Assembly (NCBI GenBank): GCA_949287075.1
Contig: CASEEU010000045.1
Location: 1 to 47,596 of the forward strand
Length of the DNA: 47,596 nucleotides
Source of the DNA: an uncultured Eubacteriales bacterium
GTDB lineage: Bacteria > Bacillota > Clostridia > TANB77 > CAG-508
Direction of reading: 5' to 3'
Both the position numbers and the translations under genes were made by a program. Positions 9,354-16,907 of this stretch are shown in pieces. Under the pieces are notes generated by a model, which did not search any database, was not told the origin of the DNA, and saw nothing but the letters and a program-made list of their open reading frames with translations. Every line of letters starts with the position of its first letter. Within the stretch, counting starts at the first letter, position 1.

Positions 9354-9390
9354 TAGCACGGATTTTGTTGGATTTCCGTGCTATATGTTT
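9354..9390 (+). terminator. Terminator after the radical SAM gene
   Basis: A 9-bp perfect stem TAGCACGGA/TCCGTGCTA (9354-9362 with 9375-9383), 12-base loop, followed by a weak T-rich tract. Confidence 0.6.
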
Positions 9391-9411
9391 TATAAAAAAT
9401 TATATTTAAAC

Positions 9412-9462
9412 TTTACAAATTTTGTAAAAAAGATTGAATACATAAAAGAAACATGATACAAT
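9412..9462 (+). promoter_or_regulatory. Fic promoter with an upstream palindrome
   Basis: TTGAAT (9434-9439), 17-base spacer, TACAAT (9457-9462) with an extended TG two bases before it. Just upstream lies an 8+1+8 perfect palindrome, TTTACAAA-T-TTTGTAAA (9412-9428), a plausible operator. Confidence 0.6.
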
Positions 9463-9522
9463 ACAAATGTTCGTATTTGAATAAGGAAATAGCTCAAATT
9501 TAATTTGTAGGAGGCGATATAA

Positions 9523-10659
9523 ATGAAGTTAGAAGATTATAAATCAGGCGAATATGTAAAAATGAATGATTACAGAGCATTTATTCCCAGTAAAATAAGC
9601 TATAACTGGGGATGGGATGACACCAAATTGGACAAACTATTAGCAGAAGCAAATAGACAAATAGGAGAGTTAAATGCATATTCATTACTAATACCAAATG
9701 TAGATTTATACATCAAAATGCATGTAAAAATTGAAGCTAACAAATCAAGTAGAATAGAAGGAACAAGAACAACAGTAGAAGAAGATTTATTAGATGTAAC
9801 AGATATTAACCCAGAAAAAAGAGATGACTGGGAAGAAGTACAAAACTATGTAAAAGCCACAAACTATGGTGTAGAAAGAATAAAAGAAGGCTTTCCAGTA
9901 TGTACTAGATTAATAAGAGAACTTCATAACATATTAATGCAGGGAGTTCGAGGAGAGCGTAAAACACCGGGAGAATTTAGAACATCACAAAACTGGATTG
10001 GAGGAAGTATGCCAAGTAATGCTGTATATGTTCCACCACCACATACAGAAATTGCAGAATGTTTAACAGATTTTGAAAAATTTATAAATAATGAAGAAAT
10101 AGATACACCAGACTTAATAAAAATTGCAATTTTACATTATCAGTTTGAATCAATACATCCATTTTTAGATGGCAATGGAAGAATAGGAAGACTACTCATA
10201 CCATTATATATTCAAAGTAAAAGTATGCTTGAAAAATCATGCTTATATATTTCTGATTACATTGAAAGAAATAAAGATACATATTATGATTTGTTAACAA
10301 GAGTAAGAACTTATAATGATATAATAGCTTGGATTAAATTTTTCTTAGAAGCGGTTATAGAAACATCAAAAACAGCAAAAGAAAAATTTAGAAATGTAGT
10401 TGAACTTACAATGGAAATGGATAAAGTTATAGTGAACTTACCAGTAAAATCAGATAATGTAAAGAAAGTAATAGATGTATTATATAATGAACCTGTAATT
10501 AACAGAAAGAAATTATGCCATATGACAAAAATAAAAGAGGGAACAATAAAAAATATTATTAATTGTTTATTAGAAAAAAATATTATTGTAGAAACAACAG
10601 GATATAGTAGGAATCAAATTTTTACTTTCCAAAAATATACAGATTTATTTTTAAAATAA
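9523..10659 (+). CDS. Fic-domain protein (class II, self-inhibited type) with C-terminal winged helix
   Basis: Fic enzymes usually transfer AMP onto target proteins. The catalytic loop IHPFLDGNGRIGR is intact (about residues 210-222), with His and the Asn/Gly/Arg phosphate binders present. An N-terminal inhibitory helix motif is also present: SSRIEG (about 75-80) fits [S/T]xxxE[G/N], marking class II, where an internal helix blocks ATP binding. The C-terminal part (about 310-378) looks like a winged helix, as in the common DUF4172-less Fic/HTH architecture. 378 residues is usual. The start follows GTAGGAGGCG. No antitoxin gene adjoins it. Directly downstream is a tandem palindrome array. Confidence 0.92.
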   Translation: MKLEDYKSGEYVKMNDYRAFIPSKISYNWGWDDTKLDKLLAEANRQIGELNAYSLLIPNVDLYIKMHVKIEANKSSRIEGTRTTVEEDLLDVTDINPEKRDDWEEVQNYVKATNYGVERIKEGFPVCTRLIRELHNILMQGVRGERKTPGEFRTSQNWIGGSMPSNAVYVPPPHTEIAECLTDFEKFINNEEIDTPDLIKIAILHYQFESIHPFLDGNGRIGRLLIPLYIQSKSMLEKSCLYISDYIERNKDTYYDLLTRVRTYNDIIAWIKFFLEAVIETSKTAKEKFRNVVELTMEMDKVIVNLPVKSDNVKKVIDVLYNEPVINRKKLCHMTKIKEGTIKNIINCLLEKNIIVETTGYSRNQIFTFQKYTDLFLK

Positions 10660-10661
10660 AA

Positions 10662-10778
10662 TTTATAGGTCAAAAAAATTTAAAAATTTGACCCATAAAA
10701 ATCCATAGGTCAAAAAAATCGAAATTTTTGACCTATGAATTATCTTGAGGCAAAAAAATCAAAAAATTTGACTTATAA
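10662..10778. repeat. Tandem array of three ~40-bp palindromic units
   Basis: Three AT-rich imperfect hairpins repeat with a period of about 40 bases (the GGTCAAAAAAAT or GGCAAAAAAAT core at about 10668, 10708 and 10749). Unit 1 pairs 10662-10674 with 10687-10699 (one G-T mismatch). Unit 2 pairs 10704-10716 with 10725-10737 perfectly over 13 bp. Unit 3 is degenerate. The array begins immediately after the fic stop codon. It could be terminator-like, an iteron-like protein-binding array or a small mobile repeat. Confidence 0.7.
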
Positions 10779-10823
10779 AATTAGAAATGAAAAAGTACGA
10801 ATAATAAAAAGGAAGAAAAATAC

Positions 10824-10963
10824 TTGATATAAGTAAATAATACAACTATGCACATACAAAATATTTTTACTGCAGAAGAATTAGAGAAAAATCAGTTAGT
10901 AAGAAATTCTTACAAACTGCATTTGATGATAAAAGCTATTTAAGTCAGATTTTGATAAGTTAA
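10824..10963 (+). pseudogene. Decayed fragment resembling the DNA-binding N-terminus of RhuM-family proteins
   Basis: Joining short frames gives DISK, then NNTTMHIQNIFTAEELEKN, then SYKTAFDDKSY. This follows the RhuM-family order (a helix-turn-helix ending in NITxHIxNIF, then an acidic linker and TAxDGKxY) as I know it from that family. At least two frameshifts and a stop interrupt it and nothing recognisable of the rest remains. RhuM genes commonly sit in accessory islands. Assignment is from memory of the motif and not certain. The stretch 10964-11094 shows no gene I can support. Confidence 0.42.
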
Positions 10964-11094
10964 TGAAGAGTTCAAATAAAATAGAAAAAAACAGATGTGT
11001 AAATATGTTTACCACAATAAATATTATAAGAAGAGGAACAATTCTAATAAAGTGCTTTGATAACAACTTTATTTTTGAAAACTCACAAGAAATG

Positions 11095-11146
11095 TTTGCC
11101 GTTTTTACTCGTAAATGGTACAATATTTACGAATGAAAACGGCAAA
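11095..11146 (+). promoter_or_regulatory. Promoter embedded in a 22-bp inverted repeat (probable operator)
   Basis: Left arm 11095-11116 and right arm 11125-11146 match at 20 of 22 positions around an 8-base centre. TTGCCG (11096-11101) and TACAAT (11119-11124) are 17 bases apart, so the -35 lies in the left arm and the -10 in the centre. A strong ribosome binding site (AAGGTGG) and short ORF follow. The layout suggests repression by a dimeric protein; the regulator is unknown. Confidence 0.55.
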
Positions 11147-11158
11147 GGTGGAATAAAT

Positions 11159-11257
11159 ATGAACGATATACAATATAAAGAAAAAATACCAACAAATGTA
11201 AAAGATTTTATGATTGATAAAAAGAAGATATTTCCAATAGGAATAGATATCATATGA
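11159..11257 (+). CDS. Small ORF (32 codons), possible leader peptide or gene remnant
   Basis: The ATG is 7 bases after AAGGTGG and directly downstream of the promoter in the inverted repeat. The peptide begins MNDIQYKEKIPTN and ends IFPIGIDII; I do not recognise it. Its TGA overlaps an in-frame upstream ATG (11254) of the next gene, so translational coupling is possible. Part of its sequence (11206-11231) recurs 1.56 kb downstream as a 26-base repeat before another gene. It could be a real small protein, or the remains of a longer gene. Confidence 0.4.
   Translation: MNDIQYKEKIPTNVKDFMIDKKKIFPIGIDII
11206..11231 (+). repeat. 26-base direct repeat, copy 1
   Basis: Matches 12765-12790 at 25 of 26 bases (TTTTATGATTGATAAAAAG then A/G AGATAT). 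Its first base is 84 bases before the start codon of the IMPase-like gene, the same distance as copy 2 has to the TIM-barrel gene. Confidence 0.8.
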
Positions 11258-11289
11258 AAAATTTATATAATTACGGAGGTAAAAAATTT

Positions 11290-12072
11290 ATGAATATTGA
11301 TTTTGATTTAATTGAAGATTTAAAGGAAAAAATACTAAAAATATATAATGATTCAAAAAATATAGGAGATATAGAGATAAAAAATAAAGAAGGAAATGAT
11401 ATTGTTACAGCAATGGATTTATATATGGAAAAGAATATAATTAAGGTTATAAAAGAGAATTTTCCAGAACATTCAATTTATTCAGAAGAATGTGGAGAAG
11501 AAAAAAATAAGAGCGAATATGAGTGGTATATAGATCCAATTGATGGAACAATAAATTTTGCAACAGGAATCCCATTATTTTCAACATCAATTGCGTTAAA
11601 AAAGAATGATGAAATAATCTTAGGAATAGTTTTGGATTATAATCAAAATGATATTTATTATGCATTGAAAGGAAAAGGGGCTTTTTGTAATGGAGAGAAA
11701 TTACAAGTTTCTAATAATAATAAATTAAGTGATAGTATTATTTCGTTTTGTTTAACTTCACATTTTAATGATGAACATATAAAAGATGTTTTATATGTTG
11801 AAGAAAAATTAGCACCAAAAGTTAGAGGACTTAGATTGATTGTATCAGGAGCAATAGAACTTTGTTGGTGTGCATCAGGAAAAATTGATGGAGTATTAAA
11901 TGTAAAACCGAGTGTAGGGTTAAGCTCAGCAGCAGGAAAGTTATTTGTAGCAGAAGCTGGTGGAAAAATAACTAATTTAAAAGGAAATAATCGAGAAAAA
12001 ATAGATACTTTACTTGTAACTAATGGAAAGATTCATAATGAAATATTAAAAGTATTAAATTGGAATAAATAA
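11290..12072 (+). CDS. Inositol-monophosphatase-family protein with a substituted metal ligand
   Basis: The fold is the Mg-dependent IMPase/FBPase/CysQ family. Visible are YSEECGEE (metal Glu), WYIDPIDGTINFATG (the DPxDGTxN metal loop, about residues 77-91) and SGAIELCWCASGKIDG. The late signature WDxAAG, whose Asp is the third metal ligand and catalytic contact, reads GLSSAAG here before KLFVAEAGG, so both Trp and Asp are replaced. The protein may be inactive or act by altered chemistry. Length 260 is normal. I chose ATG 11290 because ACGGAGGT lies 10 bases upstream; ATG 11254 is an in-frame alternative coupled to the small ORF before it. Next come a HAD and a TIM-barrel gene. Confidence 0.85.
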   Translation: MNIDFDLIEDLKEKILKIYNDSKNIGDIEIKNKEGNDIVTAMDLYMEKNIIKVIKENFPEHSIYSEECGEEKNKSEYEWYIDPIDGTINFATGIPLFSTSIALKKNDEIILGIVLDYNQNDIYYALKGKGAFCNGEKLQVSNNNKLSDSIISFCLTSHFNDEHIKDVLYVEEKLAPKVRGLRLIVSGAIELCWCASGKIDGVLNVKPSVGLSSAAGKLFVAEAGGKITNLKGNNREKIDTLLVTNGKIHNEILKVLNWNK

Positions 12073-12152
12073 AAATATAAAGTAACAGAGAAAAGGAATG
12101 GTATAATTTAGAAAACTATGTTAAGAAAGATGTAGAAAAAGAGGAGATAACA

Positions 12153-12725
12153 ATGAAAATAGGAATAGATTTAGATGGAGTAGTGATAGATAGTGAAACA
12201 ACATTTAGAACTTATGAAGAAATATTTGATATAGATAATTTAAAAGGAAATAATTTAATCAATAGACAAGAACCTAAATTTCAAGCTAGATATAAATGGA
12301 CACAGGATCAAGAAAAAGAATTTATTGATAAATATTTTTTAAAAGTATCAAGAGAAAGTAATTTGATGTCAGGATTTATTGGTGTATATAATTTATTAAA
12401 AGAACAAGGACACGAGTTTGTGGTTATTACTGCAAGAGGTGGTTTTGTAAAAGAAATGAAAGATGATGCCATAAGACTACTAGAAGAAAATGATATTCAA
12501 TTTGATAAGTATTATTGGAAGGTTGAAGATAAATTAGAAATTTGTCAAAAAGAAAAAGTAGACATTATGATTGATGATGACTGGAAAATTATAAAGAAAT
12601 TATCAGATAATCAAGTAAAAACATTATATTTTAGAGATACGAATTTAGTTAAATTAAATGAAAATGATTACATAAAAGAAGTAAATAATTGGGGAGAAAT
12701 ATATAGATACATAAGAGAAAAATAA
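12153..12725 (+). CDS. HAD-superfamily phosphatase, 5'(3')-deoxyribonucleotidase (NT5C)-like
   Basis: The N-terminus MKIGIDLDGVVIDSE is HAD motif I (DxDGV), with the Asp pair at residues 5 and 7. VITARGG near residue 91 is motif II and DIMIDDDW near residue 139 is motif IV; this arrangement and the 190-residue size match the cytosolic/bacterial NT5C-like group. Motif III Lys is probably KVEDK. Substrate is not shown by sequence. Start follows GAGGAG with a TATAAT at 12102-12107 upstream, so it may be transcribed separately from the IMPase-like gene 80 bases before it. Gene order with an IMPase-like and a TIM-barrel protein suggests a small sugar- or nucleotide-phosphate pathway, which is inference. 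Confidence 0.75.
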   Translation: MKIGIDLDGVVIDSETTFRTYEEIFDIDNLKGNNLINRQEPKFQARYKWTQDQEKEFIDKYFLKVSRESNLMSGFIGVYNLLKEQGHEFVVITARGGFVKEMKDDAIRLLEENDIQFDKYYWKVEDKLEICQKEKVDIMIDDDWKIIKKLSDNQVKTLYFRDTNLVKLNENDYIKEVNNWGEIYRYIREK

Positions 12726-12764
12726 TTATAATTATCAAATGTAATTCGAAGATTGAAGAAGGGG

Positions 12765-12790
12765 TTTTATGATTGATAAAAAGGAGATAT
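12765..12790 (+). repeat. 26-base direct repeat, copy 2
   Basis: Second copy of the repeat at 11206-11231 (one mismatch). It begins 84 bases upstream of the TIM-barrel gene's start codon and contains a 15-codon ORF beginning MIDKKEIYN. The region 12726-12848 otherwise shows no gene. Confidence 0.8.
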
Positions 12791-12848
12791 ACAATTTAAA
12801 AAATGAATATAAATAGAGGAATATTGAAAATAAGTATGGAGGTATAGT

Positions 12849-13634
12849 ATGAAAGAACTTGCAGTAGCAATTCAAAATGAAAATGAAAAAGTAAGTATTA
12901 TAGAAACAATAAATTCTATAAAAAATGCAGGATTTAAAAGTGTATTTGTTCAATGGTATGATGAAAATTGGGAACATAGCCAAGAAGAGCAAGTAAAGTT
13001 ATGTAAAGAGTTAGGTTTAAATATTATATTTGCACACTTAGGATATCAAAATATTAATTCAATTTGGGAAGATGGAAATGAAGGAGATAACCAAGTAGAG
13101 AGATATAAAAAAAATATCAAAGATTGCCATGATAATGGAATACCAATGGTAGTCATGCATTTAACAAGCCATAAAAAAGCACCTATGTACGGAGAAATAG
13201 GATTAAATAGAATTAAAAAAATTGTAAGATATGCAAAAGAACTAAATATGAAAGTTGCATTTGAAAATACAAAAATTAAAGGTTATTTAGAATATGTATT
13301 AGATAATATCAAAGATGATAATGTAGGCATTTGTTTTGATGTAGGACATTATCATGCACATTTTAATGATCAATTTAATTTTGAGTTTTTTAAAGATAGA
13401 ATTTTTGCAGTACATTTACATGATAATGATAAATCAGATGATTTACACTTACTGCCATTTGATGGGACAATAGATTGGAAATATGTTATAAAGAAATTAA
13501 AGGAATGTAATTATAACGAACCGGTAACTTTAGAGTTATGCTATAGATATGACTATCTAAACATGTCATTAGATAATTTCTATAAAAAGGGATATACTAT
13601 AGGAATAAAGCTAGCGGAAATGTTTGAAAATTAA
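12849..13634 (+). CDS. Sugar phosphate isomerase/epimerase-like protein (AP endonuclease 2 TIM barrel)
   Basis: 261 residues of the xylose-isomerase-like TIM-barrel superfamily (IolE/IolI, hexulose-6-phosphate epimerases, endonuclease IV). Candidate metal ligands appear in order: Glu in VAFENTK (about 139), Asp/His in CFDVGHYHAH (about 161-168), His in FAVHLHDND (about 191-195) and Glu in VTLELCYR near the end. DLHLLPFDGTIDW is a typical late block. Substrate unknown. Start follows TATGGAGGT. It follows the HAD gene by about 120 bases and carries the same 26-base leader repeat as the IMPase-like gene. I favour a carbohydrate isomerase over a DNA-repair role. Confidence 0.8.
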   Translation: MKELAVAIQNENEKVSIIETINSIKNAGFKSVFVQWYDENWEHSQEEQVKLCKELGLNIIFAHLGYQNINSIWEDGNEGDNQVERYKKNIKDCHDNGIPMVVMHLTSHKKAPMYGEIGLNRIKKIVRYAKELNMKVAFENTKIKGYLEYVLDNIKDDNVGICFDVGHYHAHFNDQFNFEFFKDRIFAVHLHDNDKSDDLHLLPFDGTIDWKYVIKKLKECNYNEPVTLELCYRYDYLNMSLDNFYKKGYTIGIKLAEMFEN

Positions 13635-13665
13635 TCAAGAATGTAAAAAAGTAGAATACAAACAC

Positions 13666-13694
13666 TTGCAAAATAATAAAAAATAGAATATAAT
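13666..13694 (+). promoter_or_regulatory. Promoter of proC
   Basis: TTGCAA (13666-13671), 17-base spacer, TATAAT (13689-13694), 34 bases before the proC start codon. Confidence 0.65.
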
Positions 13695-13727
13695 ATATTA
13701 CAATTAAAAAGAAAGAAGAAATGAAAA

Positions 13728-14534
13728 ATGGATAAAATAATAGGATTTATCGGTAGTGGTAATATGTGTACTGCAATGATTGGTGGTATACTAAATGCTA
13801 AATTAATACAAAAAAATCAAATAATATGTTCAGATCCTTCTTGCGATAAATTAAAAATGATGTCTGAAAAATTTGGTGTTTTAACAACAACAGACAATCA
13901 AGAAGTTGCAAGTAAGGCAGATATATTAGTGTTGTCAGTAAAACCACAATTTTATAAAGTTGTCATCAAAGAAATTAAAACAGTGGTAAAAAGAGATGTG
14001 ATTATCGTCACAATTGCTGCTGGACAAAAAATAGAAAATATTAAATATTTATTTGGAACTGATATAAAAGTTGTGCGTGTTATGCCAAATACACCAGCAT
14101 TAGTTGGTGAAGGTATGAGCGCTATTTGTCCATGCCCCATGATTTCACCCGAAGAACAAACTTTGATTTGTAATATTTTTAATAGTTTTGGTAAATGTGA
14201 AATCATACCAGAAAATTTAATGGATGTCGTAACAGGGGTAAGTGGATCATCACCAGCATATATATTTATACTAATAGAGGCAATGGCAGATGTAGCAGTA
14301 GCAGAAGGAATGCCGAGAGATAAAGCCTATAAATTTGCAGCACAAACCGTATTTGGAAGTGCAAAAATGATGTTAGAAACAAATAAACACCCCGGAGAGT
14401 TAAAAGATATGGTATGTTCACCTGGGGGAACAACGATAGAAGGTGTTCTAAAGTTGGAAGAAACTGGATTTAGAACAAGTATCCAAGAAGCAGTAAGAGC
14501 AGCAATCAAAAAATCTATGGATATGGGAAAATAG
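13728..14534 (+). CDS. proC: Pyrroline-5-carboxylate reductase
   Basis: Last step of proline synthesis, NAD(P)H-dependent reduction of pyrroline-5-carboxylate. The Rossmann start IGFIGSGNMCTAMIGG is at residues 5-20. VSVKPQ, VRVMPNTPALVGEG and the C-terminal signature SPGGTTIEGV are all present. Length 268 is typical. Its partners proB and proA follow directly, so all proline genes from glutamate are together. A hairpin with a T-run separates proC from proB; it may act as a partial terminator or attenuator that lowers proBA expression. Start is ATG with an AAGAAAGAAG purine-rich site. Confidence 0.96.
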   Translation: MDKIIGFIGSGNMCTAMIGGILNAKLIQKNQIICSDPSCDKLKMMSEKFGVLTTTDNQEVASKADILVLSVKPQFYKVVIKEIKTVVKRDVIIVTIAAGQKIENIKYLFGTDIKVVRVMPNTPALVGEGMSAICPCPMISPEEQTLICNIFNSFGKCEIIPENLMDVVTGVSGSSPAYIFILIEAMADVAVAEGMPRDKAYKFAAQTVFGSAKMMLETNKHPGELKDMVCSPGGTTIEGVLKLEETGFRTSIQEAVRAAIKKSMDMGK

Positions 14535-14554
14535 AATTAAAAATATTAGAAATC

Positions 14555-14593
14555 AAAAGTAGAAATGGAATAAAAAACCTTTTCTACTTTTTT
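14555..14593 (+). terminator. Terminator or attenuator between proC and proB
   Basis: An 11-bp perfect stem AAAAGTAGAAA/TTTCTACTTTT (14555-14565 with 14581-14591) running into T residues. ProB begins 28 bases later, with no clear promoter in the gap, so read-through is likely. Confidence 0.7.
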
Positions 14594-14620
14594 GTATTTT
14601 GAATATTAGGAGGTTATTAA

Positions 14621-15532
14621 ATGGAATTTTATTGGAATAGAATGAAAGATAAACAAAGAATAGTCGTTAAGGTGGGTTCCTCCACTTTAACAAATAAAGA
14701 TACAGGAAATTTAAATTATGAAAAATTAGAAGAATTGGTAAAAGCATTAAGTGATTTAAAAAATAAAGGAAAAGATGTTATATTAGTATCTTCAGGAGCT
14801 GTAGCAGTTGGAAGGGAAATATTAAAAATAGGAATCAGACCAAAAACAATGGCAGAAAAACAAGCTTGTGCTGCAATTGGACAATGTGCGTTAATGGGAA
14901 GTTATCATAATTTATTTGCAAAATATAATATGATTGTATCACAAGTATTAATGACAAAATATAGTATTGATGAAGAGAAATCATATAATAATATAAAAGC
15001 AACTTTTGACGAGTTATTAAAATATAATGCTATACCAATTGTAAATGAAAATGATACAGTTGCAACAGATGAAATTGAGTTTGGAGAAAATGATACATTA
15101 GCTGCAATAGTAGCAGGAATTACAAAGGCAGATTTATTAATTATGCTAACAGACACAAATGGATTATACACAGATGATCCATTCATTAATAGAAATGCAG
15201 GATTTATTGATACAGTTACAGAAAAAAGAGACCATCTATATACATTTGCCAAAAGAACAAGTGATAGTGATGTAGGAACAGGAGGAATGTATACAAAAAT
15301 CAATGCAGCTAATATTGTAAATCATATGGGGATAGATATGATAATAACCAATGGTAAAAAACCAGAAATTATCAATAAGATAATTGAAGGAGAAAAATAT
15401 GGAACATTATTTGTTTCTGGCGAGGAAAATAGAGATAATGTAAGAAATTATTTAATTAAAAGTGTAAATCAATGTAAGAGACAATGTAACATTTCATATA
15501 AAAGAAATATCATGAAAAAAATGAATGTTTAA
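14621..15532 (+). CDS. proB: Glutamate 5-kinase (no PUA domain)
   Basis: ATP-dependent phosphorylation of glutamate, first step of proline synthesis and the usual site of proline feedback. Blocks: VVKVGSSTLTNK (residues about 15-26), SSGAVAVGREIL, NENDTVATDEIEFGENDTLAA (glutamate/ATP site, here split by conserved Asp/Asn residues), LTDTNGLYTDDP and GTGGMYTK. At 303 residues it has the amino-acid kinase domain only; the PUA domain of longer ProB proteins is missing, and a basic Cys-containing tail of about 30 residues is present instead. Start follows TTAGGAGGT. Adjacent to proA with no gap. Confidence 0.95.
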   Translation: MEFYWNRMKDKQRIVVKVGSSTLTNKDTGNLNYEKLEELVKALSDLKNKGKDVILVSSGAVAVGREILKIGIRPKTMAEKQACAAIGQCALMGSYHNLFAKYNMIVSQVLMTKYSIDEEKSYNNIKATFDELLKYNAIPIVNENDTVATDEIEFGENDTLAAIVAGITKADLLIMLTDTNGLYTDDPFINRNAGFIDTVTEKRDHLYTFAKRTSDSDVGTGGMYTKINAANIVNHMGIDMIITNGKKPEIINKIIEGEKYGTLFVSGEENRDNVRNYLIKSVNQCKRQCNISYKRNIMKKMNV

Positions 15533-15568
15533 ATGATGAAGGATAAATGGAAAGGAAGAAATTTGATT

Positions 15569-16816
15569 ATGGAAAGTTTAGAAAGTATTGGAAAAAAAGT
15601 AAAAAATACAGTAGGATTTATGAATCAAATAACGACAAAGCAAAAAAATGAATTATTAATTTATCTATCTAAAAAAATTTTAGAAAATAAAGAAAAAATA
15701 TTAATAGCAAACAAAATAGATGTAGAAAAAGCAACGAAAAATCATGTTAAGCAAAGTTTGGTAGACAGGCTATTATTAAATGAAAATAGAATCCAACAAA
15801 TGGCAGAAAGTTTGTTAAAAGTTGCAGATTTAGATGACCCTATAGGAGAAACAATAGAAGGGAAAAAACTAGAAAATGGACTAGAAATTTTAAAGAAAAG
15901 AGTTCCATTAGGTGTGATTGCTATCATATATGAATCAAGACCAAATGTCACCTTAGATGCATTTAGCTTATGTTTTAAAACCAGTAATAGTGTGATATTA
16001 CGAGGAGGAAGTGATGCAATTAATAGTAATATAGCCATTGTCAAAATCATAAAAGAAGCCTTAAAAGATTTAAAAATTCCAGAAGATGTTGTATATTTAA
16101 TAGAAGATACAGCAAGAGAAACATCATTAGCATTAATGAAATTAAATACATATGTTGATGTCTTAATTCCAAGAGGTGGAGCAGGATTAATCAAAACAGT
16201 TGTTGAGAACAGTACAGTTCCTGTAATAGAAACAGGTACAGGAAATTGCCATATATATGTTGATGAAAATTGTGACATGGAAATGGCATTAGATATCATT
16301 GACAATGCAAAAACGCAAAGAACGGGCGTATGTAATGCTTGTGAATCACTTGTTATTCATAATCATATTTTAAAAGATTTCATACCAAGATTAGTAGAAA
16401 GATTAAGTAAGAAACATGTTGAAATAAGAGGAGATAAAAAAGCTTGTCAATATAGTTCACAAATAAAAGAGGCAACAGAAGAAGATTTTGGGAAAGAATA
16501 TTTAGATTTAATTATTTCATTAAAAACTGTGGATAGTATAGAAGAGGCAATTGCTCATATAAATACATATAGTACAAAACATTCAGAAAGTATTATTACA
16601 AATAAGTATGAGAATGCAGTTAAATTTTTAAATGAAGTTGATAGTAGTTGTGTGTATGTAAATAGTTCTACAAGATTTACAGATGGAGGGGAATTTGGTT
16701 TTGGTGCAGAAATTGGTATTAGTACCCAAAAGTTACATGCAAGAGGTCCTATGGGCTTAAAAGAACTGACTACTTATAAATATGTTATATTAGGAAACGG
16801 ACAGATTAGGAGGTAA
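15569..16816 (+). CDS. proA: Glutamate-5-semialdehyde dehydrogenase (gamma-glutamyl phosphate reductase)
   Basis: NADPH reduction of glutamyl-5-phosphate, second step of proline synthesis; forms a complex with ProB in many bacteria. The aldehyde-dehydrogenase-fold catalytic Cys is in [32 protein letters not shown] and [14 protein letters not shown] are family signatures. I chose the ATG at 15569, giving 415 residues (the usual ProA length), with AAAGGAAG upstream; the ATG at 15533, in frame and abutting the proB stop, would add 12 residues and is an alternative. The stop codon is embedded in AGGAGGTAA, a ribosome binding site for a seven-codon ORF after it. Confidence 0.95.
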   Translation: MESLESIGKKVKNTVGFMNQITTKQKNELLIYLSKKILENKEKILIANKIDVEKATKNHVKQSLVDRLLLNENRIQQMAESLLKVADLDDPIGETIEGKKLENGLEILKKRVPLGVIAIIYESRPNVTLDAFSLCFKTSNSVILRGGSDAINSNIAIVKIIKEALKDLKIPEDVVYLIEDTARETSLALMKLNTYVDVLIPRGGAGLIKTVVENSTVPVIETGTGNCHIYVDENCDMEMALDIIDNAKTQRTGVCNACESLVIHNHILKDFIPRLVERLSKKHVEIRGDKKACQYSSQIKEATEEDFGKEYLDLIISLKTVDSIEEAIAHINTYSTKHSESIITNKYENAVKFLNEVDSSCVYVNSSTRFTDGGEFGFGAEIGISTQKLHARGPMGLKELTTYKYVILGNGQIRR

Positions 16817-16823
16817 AAAATTT

Positions 16824-16847
16824 ATGAAAAAAGCTGACAATAAGTAG
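16824..16847 (+). other. Seven-codon minigene behind a perfect ribosome binding site
   Basis: AGGAGG (in the proA stop region) is followed by ATG, six sense codons (KKADNK) and TAG. The 20-base leader GGAGGTAAAAAATTTATGAA is identical to 11273-11292 before the IMPase-like gene. Most likely the stub of a lost gene, not a functional peptide. Confidence 0.35.
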
Positions 16848-16873
16848 AAATGTATATAATATAGTAAATTTGT

Positions 16874-16907
16874 AAGGAAGTGTTAAAGAGAACACTTCCT
16901 TTTTTTA
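16874..16907 (+). terminator. Terminator of the proline genes
   Basis: An 11-bp perfect stem AAGGAAGTGTT/AACACTTCCTT (16874-16884 with 16891-16901), 6-base loop, followed by T residues. Confidence 0.9.

Noticed and set aside
9523..10659. Fic toxin-antitoxin pair
   Set aside because: No antitoxin ORF adjoins; the protein has its own inhibitory motif (class II), so a separate antitoxin is not expected.
10662..10778. Possible CRISPR array
   Set aside because: Only three units, with no unique spacers between constant repeats; the units are tandem palindromes.
10896..11123. 75-codon minus-strand ORF
   Set aside because: Crosses the decayed RhuM-like fragment and the inverted-repeat promoter; composition is that of random AT-rich DNA.
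13635..14620. T-box or proline riboswitch controlling proC/proB
   Set aside because: Leaders are short and hold only a simple hairpin; no T-box sequence seen.
15742..16305. 187-codon minus-strand ORF
   Set aside because: Antisense shadow of proA, which carries all catalytic motifs.
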